From positions 1 through 10,622 of the forward strand of contig DHOG01000033.1 in NCBI GenBank assembly GCA_002410715.1: DNA of 10,622 nucleotides, written 5' to 3'. Positions 1 through 6,337 of the stretch are shown here, piece after piece. The stretch comes from Ruminococcaceae bacterium UBA5396. GTDB taxonomy: Bacteria; Bacillota; Clostridia; Oscillospirales; Acutalibacteraceae. How positions within the stretch are numbered: position 1 is the first letter of the stretch; the number at the start of each line of letters is the position of its first letter. A model generated the notes under the pieces. It did no database searches and was not told the origin of the DNA. It worked only from the letters and a program-made list of their open reading frames with translations. Position numbers and translations under genes: made by a program.

Positions 1-15
1 AAAGCTCTTTCTGTA

Positions 16-34
16 CCACTGGCAAAGCCAGTGG
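16..34. repeat. Short perfect hairpin at the left edge
   Basis: CCACTGGC and GCCAGTGG form a perfect 8-bp inverted repeat around a 3-nt loop (AAA). It lies just beyond the XRE terminator in the direction of minus-strand transcription and has no clear T tract on either strand. It could be a second structural element of the intergenic region or the edge of something outside the window. Function unknown. Confidence 0.5.
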
Positions 35-44
35 ATTCTGCACA

Positions 45-80
45 TCAAAAAGAAAGGCTGGGTGGAAAACACCCAGCCTT
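45..80 (-). terminator. Rho-independent terminator downstream of the XRE regulator gene
   Basis: A perfect 11-bp stem (arms 54-64 and 70-80, outer sequence AAGGCTGGGTG) closes a 5-nt loop. Read on the minus strand it is followed at once by a T-rich run (TTCTTTTT). It lies about 115 bp beyond the stop codon of the minus-strand XRE gene, so it probably ends that transcript. On the plus strand the stem is not followed by T residues, so it is directional. Confidence 0.75.
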
Positions 81-195
81 CCTGTGCCGTTTCCGCATTT
101 CTTTTATTTTTTGCTGTATCAGAGCCATCAGTTCAGCCAAACAAGCCAAAAAGATGTAATCTCATGATCCCCGATAAAGCCAAAGAAATAGAGGC

Positions 196-546
196 TTATA
201 CCTTTGCTTCCTTTGCTTCCTGTATTCCTGTTGCAGTAGCGGCCACGATAATTAAGTCCGTCTCATCCAACTTGTCAAGCTGACTGTCAAGCTGGCGGCG
301 AAGCGTTGTCTTTTCTATGTTTTTACGAGGATAAAAAAATTGATCTACCGATATATCAAAAAGAGTAACAAGAATATAGAAAACCTGAAAGCTCGGATGT
401 TGCCCATTGTTTTCAATAGACATGATATAGCGGGGCGCAAGGTCCACTTCCTGTGCCAACCGCTCCCGTGTCCATCCCATGTTCTCGCGCGCTTCCTTTA
501 TGGCCCGCCCGAAGGCCGAAAAGTCATATTTGTCTTTTTTGTGCAT
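196..546 (-). CDS. XRE-family helix-turn-helix transcriptional regulator
   Basis: Predicted cytoplasmic DNA-binding repressor of about 116 residues. The N-terminal half, roughly residues 10-70, is a Cro/C1-type helix-turn-helix: an AFGRAIKEAREN helix, then WTRERLAQEV, then APRYIMSIENNGQHPS, a recognition-helix region typical of the family. The C-terminal 45 residues are charged and helical (QLDSQLDKLDETDL) and look like a dimerisation tail. There is no metal-binding or peptidase domain. Two in-frame ATGs are possible, at 552 and 546. The GGTGAT ribosome-binding motif directly abuts the first, so 546 has better spacing and is chosen. Proteins of this short type are common in integrative and conjugative elements of Clostridia, which is family knowledge and not proof of an element here. 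No partner gene lies beside it in the window. Target operators are unknown; the palindrome upstream at 643-676 is a candidate. Confidence 0.85.
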   Translation of the reverse strand: MHKKDKYDFSAFGRAIKEARENMGWTRERLAQEVDLAPRYIMSIENNGQHPSFQVFYILVTLFDISVDQFFYPRKNIEKTTLRRQLDSQLDKLDETDLIIVAATATGIQEAKEAKV

Positions 547-642
547 TATCATATCACCCTATATCATTTTACAAGTCACTACGGAAAAGCTAAACGATAT
601 GGTTATTCCCCCTATGTAGTTTATGACATCCTATTAACAAGA

Positions 643-676
643 ATAGAGCGTAAACAAAACCTTGTTTACGCTCTAT
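643..676. repeat. Perfect 15-bp inverted repeat with a 4-nt loop
   Basis: ATAGAGCGTAAACAA at 643-657 is the exact reverse complement of 662-676, with AACC between. The outer octamer ATAGAGCG occurs a third time at 705-712. Neither strand has a T tract after the stem, so it does not look like a terminator. Its place about 100 bp upstream of the XRE gene would fit an operator or a structured leader, but an end or recombination site of a mobile element is also possible. Confidence 0.65.
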
Positions 677-778
677 CCCAAGGTAATTTGAACGCCCAAA
701 AAGTATAGAGCGATGTGTGTGAAGTACATAGCGGCGGCTGGGTATAGCCAAGATTTTTTCCTACATAGTTCTGAAAGC

Positions 779-810
779 AAAAAATAGCAGACTATATTTC
801 AAGCCTGCTA
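779..810 (-). terminator. Rho-independent terminator of the copA-csoR-copZ operon
   Basis: On the minus strand TAGCAGGCT (complement of 802-810) pairs with AGTCTGCTA (complement of 785-793), giving nine pairs including one G-U around an 8-nt loop. Six T residues (complement of 779-784) follow directly. It lies about 55 bp past the copZ stop codon, the expected place for the end of the copper operon. Confidence 0.75.
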
Positions 811-865
811 AAAGAAACATAATTAGTTTCAATTCAAATTCCTACTTGGCCGCTTGTGACGCACG

Positions 866-1057
866 TTATCTTTCCGCATCAAATCCCAGGTCATCCAATG
901 CCTCAATAGCAACGTCTACATTGCTTTCATCCCCGTCAATGGAGACGGTCTTGTCTTTCAAGGAGATCTGAAATGCTATTTTAGCGCCGTTCAGTGCGCT
1001 CGTAATTCGTTCCACACATTTTTCACAGTGCATATCGGGTACTTTCAGTGTTGTCAT
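866..1057 (-). CDS. copZ: Heavy-metal-associated (HMA) domain protein, CopZ-like copper chaperone
   Basis: A 63-residue protein made of a single HMA fold. The MHCEKC loop places the two Cu(I)-binding cysteines at C11 and C14, with the preceding Met typical of the family. CopZ-type proteins carry Cu(I) in the cytosol to the P1B-ATPase CopA and exchange it with the ATPase's own HMA domain. Here the gene is last in the operon, 11 bp after csoR with a GGTAAGAGG ribosome-binding motif. At 63 residues it is slightly shorter than most CopZ proteins, but the beta-alpha-beta pattern looks complete. The role is inferred from the motif and from lying with copA and csoR; a mercury-type HMA protein would have the same motif, but the neighbours argue for copper. 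Confidence 0.88.
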   Translation of the reverse strand: MTTLKVPDMHCEKCVERITSALNGAKIAFQISLKDKTVSIDGDESNVDVAIEALDDLGFDAER

Positions 1058-1068
1058 GTCCTCTTACC

Positions 1069-1356
1069 TCATTTCATCAATTTTTGTATGGTTTTCACCA
1101 GTTCATCAATTACTTCGTCGTTATCCGCCCGGATGCCATCGGCTACGCAGGTCTTGATATGATTGCCGAGCAGTTCTTTATTGAAGGCGTTAAGCGCCGA
1201 CTGGATGGCGGATACCTGCGTAAGGATATCCACACAATAAACATCGGTTTCCACCATTTTTCGGACTCCCCGAACCTGTCCCTCTATGCGGTTCAGGCGG
1301 TTTATCAAGGATTTGTATTCTTCCTCGGTGCGGTGTTTCTTTTTGCCTGTTGTCAT
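1069..1356 (-). CDS. csoR: CsoR-family copper-sensing transcriptional repressor
   Basis: A 95-residue all-helical repressor of the CsoR/RcnR family. The RLNRIEGQVRGVRKMVE segment (residues 20-36) is the family hallmark. The Cu(I) ligand set is present as C41 (in YCVD), H66 and C70 (in NHIKTC), which is the Cys-His-Cys triad of copper-sensing CsoR and not the His-rich set of RcnR. Apo-CsoR binds a GC-rich palindrome and leaves when Cu(I) binds. Such a box is present at the copA promoter (3640-3656), so the operon is expected to be autoregulated. The start ATG overlaps the copA stop by 4 bp (ATGA) and has a GGGGGA ribosome-binding motif, which indicates translational coupling. The gene order copA-csoR-copZ supports copper over other metals. 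A persulfide sensor (CstR) would lack the His ligand, so it is unlikely. Confidence 0.93.
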   Translation of the reverse strand: MTTGKKKHRTEEEYKSLINRLNRIEGQVRGVRKMVETDVYCVDILTQVSAIQSALNAFNKELLGNHIKTCVADGIRADNDEVIDELVKTIQKLMK

Positions 1357-3599
1357 AGCTTTTTCCCCCGTAATCTAAGAGCGTTGGATACCACGAAAAC
1401 CGAGCTTAAGCTCATGGCCAGCGCGCCGATCATGGGCGACAGAAGCAGACTGAATGCGGGATATAGGACGCCGGCCGCAATAGGAATCCCTATCGTGTTG
1501 TAGAAAAATGCCCAAAACAGATTTTGCTTGATATTACGGATGGTCATACGGCTCAAGTTTACCGCCCTGGAAACATCGGTAAGATCGTTTTTCATCAGCA
1601 CGATATCTGCCGATTCAATGGCGATGTCGCTGCCGCTGCCAATGGCGCAGCCTACGTTGGCCTGAACAAGCGCCGGAGCGTCATTGATGCCGTCTCCGAC
1701 CATCATGACGATTTTGCCTTCGCTCTGAAGGCGCTTTATGACTGCGGCCTTATCTTCCGGCAATACCTCCGCGATAACCTCGTCCGCGCCGACGATACTC
1801 CCAATGTGATCCGCAGCGGCCTTATTATCGCCCGTCAGCAGTATAACGCGCAACCCAAACTCTTTTAGCCTTTGTATAGCTGCTCGGCTCGATTCCTTGA
1901 CGGAATCCGCCACGCTGATCATACCCACCAAACTGTGATCGACGGCAATGAACATCGGCGTTTTACCCTGAGCGGAAAAAGCGGCCGCATCTGGCTGAAG
2001 GACCTGCGTATCCACGCCGTTTTCGTGCATGAGCTTATCATTACCCACAAAAACTTTTTGTCCATCCGATAACGTTGCGCGCACGCCCTTGCCGGAAAAA
2101 TTCTCAAAATCCGAGGCCGACAAGGCCGCACTCATTCCATATTCCGTCGCGCTTCTTACAATAGCGTCGGCCAGTGGATGACCGGAACCGGCTTCCACAG
2201 CGGCGGCCAACTCAAGCAATTCCTTCTTCTCCATACCAATGGGAACGATATCCGTTACCACGGGTTTACCCTCGGTCACAGTCCCTGTTTTGTCGAGAAC
2301 AACGACTTTGACATTGTGCGTAATTTCCAGCGCCTCGCCACTCCTGATGAGAATGCCGCTGTTCGCGCCAAGTCCAGTGCCCACTACGATGGCCGTTGGC
2401 GTGGCAAGCCCCATAGCGCAGGGACAGGCGATGACGAGCACGGAGGTGAATATCCGGAGCACAAAAGAAGGCTCTTGACCTGCAAGCAGCCATATGATAC
2501 CGGAAATGATGGATATAACGATGACGATGGGCACAAACACGCCCGCCACTTTATCAGCGATTTTTGATATGGGCGCTTTTTTGCCCTGGGCGTCCTCCAC
2601 AAAACGGATGATCTTTGCAAGAACGGTATCAGCGCCGATCCGGGTGATCCGAACGGTCAACGCGCCATTTTGATTCATACTGCCGCCGATGACCTCGCTG
2701 CCCACGGTTTTTTCCACAGGCATGCTCTCGCCCGTCAGCATGGATTCATCCACGCCGCCAACGCCGTCCGTCACAATGCCGTCCAGCGGAATTTTGCTGC
2801 CCGGTTTTACAAGCACCATATCCCCGACGTTCAGCGATTTTGTAGGAACCTCTTTCTGCGTGCCGTTCGATTGGACGAGGATGGCGGTGTCCGGCGCAAG
2901 TTCCATCAGCTTTTTGATCGCGCCGGTGGTTTTCCGCTTGCTGCCTTCCTCCATGTGCTTGCCCAAGGATACCAAGGTTACGACAACAGCGGAGGCTTCA
3001 AAATACAGCCCATTCACAAGCTCCGGCTGATCAGTCAGCAGGAAAAAGATCGCAAGGCTGTAGAGAAAAGCCGCCGAACTCCCTATGGCCACCAACGAGT
3101 CCATATTCGGGTTCAGGTGCCACAACGCCTTGAAGCCGTTGACATAGAATCTTCGCCCAATAAAAATAATGACCACAGCCAGCAGCATCTGTACCGCAGC
3201 GTAGTTGATAACGTGGCTTTCCATACTGATAAGGCCGGGCAGAGGCGCGCCAAACATCATTGCACCCATGGAAACGTAAAGCAGAATACCGGAGAGGATC
3301 AAAGCGGCGATAATACTGTTGCGCTCTCGACGGAATGCTACCTGTTCTTCGTTTTCAGTTACTTTTGCTTTAGGTCGCTTTTCCTCCACAAACGGCAGGG
3401 CGCGAAAGCCCGCCTTTTCTACTTTGCCCATGATTTGATCGGGAGAAACCTTGGTTTCGTCGTATTCGATGGTCATTTTATTCGTCGTCAGATTCACGTC
3501 GCTACGGGCGACACCGGGCAATTTCCGCGTAACTCGCTCAACGGAGGAGGAACACGCCGCACAGTGCATGCCCTCAATTAGATAGACCTCCTGCTTCAT
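1353..3599 (-). CDS. copA: Cu(I)-exporting P1B-type ATPase
   Basis: A 748-residue membrane ATPase that pumps Cu(I) out of the cytoplasm at the cost of ATP. Domains in order: one N-terminal HMA domain (MHCAAC, ligands C13 and C16); transmembrane helices from about residue 95; actuator domain with TGES at 289-292; the CPC metal site at 392-394 in a transmembrane helix; the phosphorylation motif DKTGT with D436; the HP dipeptide H474-P475 of the nucleotide domain; and the hinge GDGIND at 635-640. The last two helices hold Y700-N701 and a Met-Ser-rich MSLSS at 729-733. CPC plus YN plus MxxxS is the P1B-1 (Cu+/Ag+) signature, so copper or silver and not zinc or cadmium is the predicted substrate. 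All catalytic residues are intact. A GAAAGAAGGG ribosome-binding motif precedes the ATG. The gene heads the operon, with csoR overlapping its stop. Confidence 0.96.
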   Translation of the reverse strand: MKQEVYLIEGMHCAACSSSVERVTRKLPGVARSDVNLTTNKMTIEYDETKVSPDQIMGKVEKAGFRALPFVEEKRPKAKVTENEEQVAFRRERNSIIAALILSGILLYVSMGAMMFGAPLPGLISMESHVINYAAVQMLLAVVIIFIGRRFYVNGFKALWHLNPNMDSLVAIGSSAAFLYSLAIFFLLTDQPELVNGLYFEASAVVVTLVSLGKHMEEGSKRKTTGAIKKLMELAPDTAILVQSNGTQKEVPTKSLNVGDMVLVKPGSKIPLDGIVTDGVGGVDESMLTGESMPVEKTVGSEVIGGSMNQNGALTVRITRIGADTVLAKIIRFVEDAQGKKAPISKIADKVAGVFVPIVIVISIISGIIWLLAGQEPSFVLRIFTSVLVIACPCAMGLATPTAIVVGTGLGANSGILIRSGEALEITHNVKVVVLDKTGTVTEGKPVVTDIVPIGMEKKELLELAAAVEAGSGHPLADAIVRSATEYGMSAALSASDFENFSGKGVRATLSDGQKVFVGNDKLMHENGVDTQVLQPDAAAFSAQGKTPMFIAVDHSLVGMISVADSVKESSRAAIQRLKEFGLRVILLTGDNKAAADHIGSIVGADEVIAEVLPEDKAAVIKRLQSEGKIVMMVGDGINDAPALVQANVGCAIGSGSDIAIESADIVLMKNDLTDVSRAVNLSRMTIRNIKQNLFWAFFYNTIGIPIAAGVLYPAFSLLLSPMIGALAMSLSSVFVVSNALRLRGKKL

Positions 3600-3634
3600 A
3601 TATGCACCCTTCTTTCCATGATCTCCCCTATGTC

Positions 3635-3663
3635 AGAATATACCCCCCCGGGGTATTTGTCAA
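3635..3663 (-). promoter_or_regulatory. copA operon promoter
   Basis: On the minus strand a perfect -35 TTGACA (complement of 3658-3663) and a -10 TATTCT (complement of 3635-3640) are separated by exactly 17 bp. Transcription would start about 30 bp upstream of the copA ATG. The only -10 deviations from TATAAT are at two positions, so this should be a strong promoter that needs a repressor. Confidence 0.8.
3640..3656. promoter_or_regulatory. CsoR operator (copper box)
   Basis: ATACCCC-CCC-GGGGTAT is a perfect palindrome with 7-bp arms and matches the known form of CsoR operators, GTATACCCC-type half-sites around a short GC-rich centre. It fills the spacer between the -10 and -35 hexamers of the copA promoter, so bound repressor would block RNA polymerase directly. 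The csoR gene lies in the operon it would control. Confidence 0.85.
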
Positions 3664-3752
3664 TGGGCGCAAAGCGCACACATAAGGCCCAGGTTTTTTG
3701 AAATTTGGAGACTTGAGCTGCATCTGACCACCGTTATTACACAGAGGTCCCT

Positions 3753-3800
3753 CAAAATAAAAGAAAGCGGCAGCTTTGATTTTTGACCGAAGCCGCCGCT
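3753..3800 (-). terminator. Rho-independent terminator of the arsR-ABC exporter operon
   Basis: On the minus strand an 11-bp stem (complements of 3790-3800 and 3766-3776, beginning AGCGGCGGCTT, with one G-U pair) closes a 13-nt loop. A T-rich tail TTCTTTTATTTT follows. It lies 23 bp past the permease stop codon and separates this operon from the copA promoter. Confidence 0.8.
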
Positions 3801-3822
3801 ATTCTATGTCGAAAAGAATTAT

Positions 3823-4554
3823 CTATAAAATCCATTTCCGATTGATGTTGCGAAGGCAGACGAGAAACAATCCAGCCGCGAACGCAAGCAATATACCATA
3901 GCATAACATCGGTGACAGAAGATTTGCCCCCGCGATAGCACCGTTTAGAATGTCTGTCCCGTAGGTGAGCGGCAGTAGGAAAGACACGGGCCGCACGAAA
4001 ACGGGTAAACTGGAGAGGGGTATGAACAGGCCACACAGGAAAAGCATCGGGAAACGGAAAAAGTTTGAGAATGTCTGCGCTTCAAAAACCTGCTTTGCAT
4101 ATACCGCGATGAGCAAGCCAAGCAAGGTTGACGTTATGGCGATCAGCAGTACCGCCAGCAACATCATGCCCCAATTTATTGCGCCGAGGTTTACGAAAAA
4201 AGCGGCAAAGATGACCGGAACAAAAGCGTTGAAGATGCCGAAGACGATTGCACCGGTGATCTTCGCCAATACCATTGTGCTCACGCTGATCGGCGCAAGT
4301 AGCAGCCTGTCAAACGACCGCCCGCTCCGTTCAAAGGTGATGGTTACGGCCAGCATGGAAGTCGTTCCGAACAGAACACTCATGGCGATCAGACCAGGAA
4401 GCAGCTCCAGCATATTTCCACCGGGAGAACGAATGAACTGCATCAACGTCCAGGATAATGGAAAGATAATTCCCCAACTGATATTCGGTGGCTTGAGATA
4501 GTATGTTTTCGCATCCTTTTTAAGGATGTTCCAAAACGCAATCCAGCTTTTCAT
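3823..4554 (-). CDS. ABC-2 type transporter permease
   Basis: A 243-residue integral membrane protein with about six hydrophobic segments (near residues 25-40, 50-72, 100-121, 128-152, 168-182 and 212-233). The segment around 165-205, with FRFPMLFLCGLFIPLSSLP and then PLTYGTDILNGAI, is the ABC-2 (DrrB/NodJ-type) permease signature. Paired with the upstream ATPase it would form an exporter of two permeases and two ATPases. Members of this family export drugs, polysaccharides, lipids or peptides, and the substrate cannot be read from the sequence. The ATG overlaps the ATPase stop by 4 bp (ATGA) and has a GGAGGG ribosome binding site 8 nt upstream, so the two are co-translated. It is the last gene of the operon, followed by a terminator. 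Regulation by the cysteine-rich ArsR-type protein suggests a metal, metalloid or thiol-reactive inducer. Confidence 0.88.
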   Translation of the reverse strand: MKSWIAFWNILKKDAKTYYLKPPNISWGIIFPLSWTLMQFIRSPGGNMLELLPGLIAMSVLFGTTSMLAVTITFERSGRSFDRLLLAPISVSTMVLAKITGAIVFGIFNAFVPVIFAAFFVNLGAINWGMMLLAVLLIAITSTLLGLLIAVYAKQVFEAQTFSNFFRFPMLFLCGLFIPLSSLPVFVRPVSFLLPLTYGTDILNGAIAGANLLSPMLCYGILLAFAAGLFLVCLRNINRKWIL

Positions 4555-5522
4555 TGGCCGTTCCCTCCTTTTTCTTTTTCCTTTTTAAGCTTAGCAGCTT
4601 CAATGCCGGTCAGCTTAACAAACACATCCTCCAGCGTGGGCCGCAGTTCTCTGGCTTCATAGACTGCAATGCCGTTGCGATCAAAATATTCCATAACGGG
4701 CAGCAGCGGGATGCGTTCTTCCGATCTGAGTACCAGCGCATGGTCACGCGTAATTTCAACGGCGCTGCCTTCAAACTGCGCCTGTAAATCGGCGGCAAGG
4801 TTTTCTGAATTGATGTTTGTCATCAGCCTGACCGCGTAGCCGTGCGATGCGCTTTCCATCAATTCATCCACAGACCCATTTGCGATAATCTTACCGCTGA
4901 CGATGAACGCCAGTCTGTCACAAATTCGCTCGGCGTCTTCGATATAGTGGGTGGTGATGAACACAGTCGTGCCCTGTTCTTTTAATTTTAGAATAAGCTC
5001 TCGTATTTGCCGGGCACTTTCCACATCTATGCCGGTGGTCGGTTCGTCAAGAAACAGGATACGGGGGGAGTGGATAATTGCCGCCGCGATGGTCAGCTTG
5101 CGGCGCATTCCTTTGGAATAGGCTTTGAAGGGACGCTTCCCAGCCTCCTTCAAGTGGAATTGCTCCAAGAGCTGCCGGGCTTTGGTTTCCCGTTCCTCTC
5201 GCCGCATACCGTAAAGGGCGGCGCAGAAGCATAAATTTTCAAACCCGTCCATCTCATTGTAGAGGTTGCTTTCATCGGGGACGATGCCCATAATGGCCTG
5301 CGCTTTCTTTGTCTGCCGCCGTGCATCAATCCCATCAATGATAATTTCACCTTGCGTGGGCCGCGACAAACCGATCATCATATTGATGGTTGAGGTTTTC
5401 CCCGCGCCATTCGGCCCTAAAAAGCCGAATATCTCACCTTGCTCAATGGAGAAATTGATACCATCAACTGCGCTAAAATCGCCGTATGTCTTTTTAAGAT
5501 TTGTGACAGTGACAATGCTCAT
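4551..5522 (-). CDS. ABC transporter ATP-binding protein (DrrA/CcmA-like)
   Basis: A 323-residue cytoplasmic ATPase that powers the ABC-2 permease encoded next. It has Walker A GPNGAGKT at 36-43, a signature region YSKGM at 135-139, Walker B ILFLDEP at 155-161 and the H-loop histidine H192. About 100 residues follow the nucleotide-binding domain, as in DrrA-type drug-export ATPases. The reading frame is open to 5624, but the ATG at 5522 has AAGGAGG 8 nt upstream, a 4-bp ATGA overlap with the arsR stop, and begins the usual ABC fold (MSIVTVTNLKKTYG), so it is taken as the start. Two points are unusual: the Q-loop position is Asp (VPDESN, D83) where Gln is common, and the signature is SKGM in place of SGGQ. 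Both occur in export-type relatives, so the protein is probably active. Confidence 0.9.
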   Translation of the reverse strand: MSIVTVTNLKKTYGDFSAVDGINFSIEQGEIFGFLGPNGAGKTSTINMMIGLSRPTQGEIIIDGIDARRQTKKAQAIMGIVPDESNLYNEMDGFENLCFCAALYGMRREERETKARQLLEQFHLKEAGKRPFKAYSKGMRRKLTIAAAIIHSPRILFLDEPTTGIDVESARQIRELILKLKEQGTTVFITTHYIEDAERICDRLAFIVSGKIIANGSVDELMESASHGYAVRLMTNINSENLAADLQAQFEGSAVEITRDHALVLRSEERIPLLPVMEYFDRNGIAVYEARELRPTLEDVFVKLTGIEAAKLKKEKEKGGNGQ

Positions 5523-5920
5523 GATGCGCCCTCCTTGTCTTGATTTGAACCGTGGCAAAACTCCTTTACCTGATCGCTGCATTGACCTTGTTTTATGCAG
5601 CTTTTCGATTCGGTAACGGGGCAATCATCACGCTTGGCCGGTTTACAGGGGGTGCGTTCAATAGTGATCAGCGCTTCTATTTCGCCAGCCAGTTCATGTA
5701 GCACAGAACGATCCACATCATAGTGCATGAAGTACCCGCGTTTCTCACCAACGAGCAAACCGGCTTCCCGCAGCACTTTAAGATGTTGGGATATAGTGGC
5801 CTCAGTCAATTCGAGCGCATTGGCTAATCCACGGACACAATAACTGTGCCGCAGTAAAAGCGTCAGTATTTTCATGCGTGTTTCGTCCGCGATGGCCTTT
5901 AGCACCATTGTCGTATTCAT
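5519..5920 (-). CDS. ArsR/SmtB-family transcriptional regulator with cysteine-rich tail
   Basis: A 133-residue winged-helix repressor. Residues 5-75 hold the ArsR fold, with ATISQHLKVLREAGLL as the DNA-reading helix and a beta wing EKRGYFMHYDV. C28 stands where ArsR proteins have the first Cys of their ELCVC motif; the second is replaced by Arg. The C-terminal 45 residues are unlike classical ArsR: they carry C92, C100, C108, C114 and C122 followed by H123, among charged residues, which suggests a metal, metalloid or thiol sensing tail. The gene heads an operon with an ABC exporter. The ATPase start overlaps its stop (ATGA). A GGGGG ribosome-binding motif precedes the ATG. Two TTAGG-N6-CCTAA sites over the promoter are its likely operators, which would make it autoregulatory. 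The inducer is unknown. Confidence 0.88.
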   Translation of the reverse strand: MNTTMVLKAIADETRMKILTLLLRHSYCVRGLANALELTEATISQHLKVLREAGLLVGEKRGYFMHYDVDRSVLHELAGEIEALITIERTPCKPAKRDDCPVTESKSCIKQGQCSDQVKEFCHGSNQDKEGAS

Positions 5921-5927
5921 AACGCAC

Positions 5928-5969
5928 CCCCATAATCTGATTAGGCAATTCCCTAATTAGATTATGGGG
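5928..5969. promoter_or_regulatory. Proximal ArsR-type operator (long imperfect palindrome)
   Basis: Arms 5928-5945 and 5952-5969 are 18 bp each with a single mismatch, around a 6-nt centre (CAATTC). The core is TTAGG-N6-CCTAA at 5941-5956. It covers the -10 element and the predicted start of transcription, so a bound dimer would block initiation. Such long AT-rich palindromes are typical of ArsR/SmtB operators. Confidence 0.75.
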
Positions 5970-5989
5970 CAAGAATTCATTTAGGTCAA
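5961..5989 (-). promoter_or_regulatory. Promoter of the arsR-ABC exporter operon
   Basis: On the minus strand a -35 TTGACC (complement of 5984-5989) and a -10 CATAAT (complement of 5961-5966) are 17 bp apart, each one base from consensus. Start of transcription would be near 5954, about 35 bp upstream of the arsR ATG. Confidence 0.75.
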
Positions 5990-5996
5990 TCCCTAA
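5981..5996. promoter_or_regulatory. Distal ArsR-type operator
   Basis: TTAGG-TCAATC-CCTAA repeats the core of the proximal site exactly 40 bp away and overlaps the -35 hexamer. The shared inner bases (AAT-C) as well as the arms suggest the same protein binds both. The outer flanks are not symmetrical, so it may be the weaker site. Confidence 0.6.
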
Positions 5997-6008
5997 TTAA
6001 ATATTTTT

Positions 6009-6326
6009 TCAGTTCTTCGGCGCTGGAGCCTTTACAACGATCAATTCCAAAGTATCCGTGTGCAGGTTTTTGACATTCATCTTGGTCTGAAAAGGAATTT
6101 TCAACAATGTGCCGGAAGCATATTCATGGACTTCCTGCTCGTTAAGCCCTATCGAGAGCGTGCCTCTAATAACAGTCATATATACGTTTGAATTGGAAAA
6201 GTGCTCAGGAAGGCCCTCGTTTTGATTAAACACCATATGCAGGTAATGAATGTTCTCGTCAAATACGACTTTTTCTATCGCCTTTTCATTGCCCTTGGCT
6301 AACTTGAAAATCTGCTCTATCATCAT
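6009..6326 (-). CDS. Small cupin-domain protein
   Basis: A 105-residue single-domain cupin, a small beta-barrel. The segment from about residue 38 to 95 has the cupin pattern: LPEHFSNSNVYMTVIRG, a glycine turn, then ASGTLLKIPFQTKMNVKN. The usual metal ligands are depleted: motif 1 keeps one His (H42) without the HxH pair, and the motif 2 His is replaced by Lys. A classical metal-dependent dioxygenase role is therefore unlikely and a binding or sensory role is possible. The frame is open to 6395, but the ATG at 6326 has GGGAGG 6 nt upstream, whereas nothing comparable precedes the earlier ATG, so the short form is chosen. The next codon is also ATG. It lies 98 bp downstream of the Fe-S protein gene on the same strand, with its own possible promoter. 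Function unknown. Confidence 0.75.
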   Translation of the reverse strand: MMIEQIFKLAKGNEKAIEKVVFDENIHYLHMVFNQNEGLPEHFSNSNVYMTVIRGTLSIGLNEQEVHEYASGTLLKIPFQTKMNVKNLHTDTLELIVVKAPAPKN

Positions 6327-6337
6327 TACAAACCTCC

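Larger units (their letters stand above)
547..865. other. Non-coding region between the XRE gene and the copper operon
   Basis: This 319-bp stretch holds no convincing gene. It contains the upstream region of the XRE gene, the 15-bp inverted repeat at 643-676, a further copy of its outer octamer at 705-712, and the minus-strand terminator of the copper operon at 779-810. CTATGTAG at 612-619 reappears inverted at 761-768. A plus-strand reading frame through the region has no ribosome binding site and no recognisable protein. I found no promoter for the XRE gene with both good hexamers and good spacing. Confidence 0.6.

Noticed and set aside
133..165. Ten-codon minus-strand reading frame (MRLHLFGLFG) after the XRE gene, reminiscent of a signalling peptide
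   Set aside because: It has no well-spaced ribosome binding site and no export or processing partner, and the XRE protein has no peptide-binding TPR domain. A frame this short is expected by chance.
643..676. Inverted repeat as a bidirectional terminator
   Set aside because: Neither strand shows a T tract after the stem (CCCAAGG on plus, TCTTGTTAATAGG on minus).
340..708. Plus-strand reading frame opposite the XRE gene and across the palindrome
   Set aside because: It lies mostly antisense to the XRE gene, has no ribosome binding site and resembles no known protein.
2670..3581. Long plus-strand reading frame of 303 codons within copA
   Set aside because: It is antisense to an intact copA with all catalytic motifs and has a composition rich in His and Arg typical of a shadow frame.
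3667..3677. GCGCAAAGCGC mini-hairpin upstream of the copA promoter
   Set aside because: The 4-bp arms are too short to carry meaning without further support.
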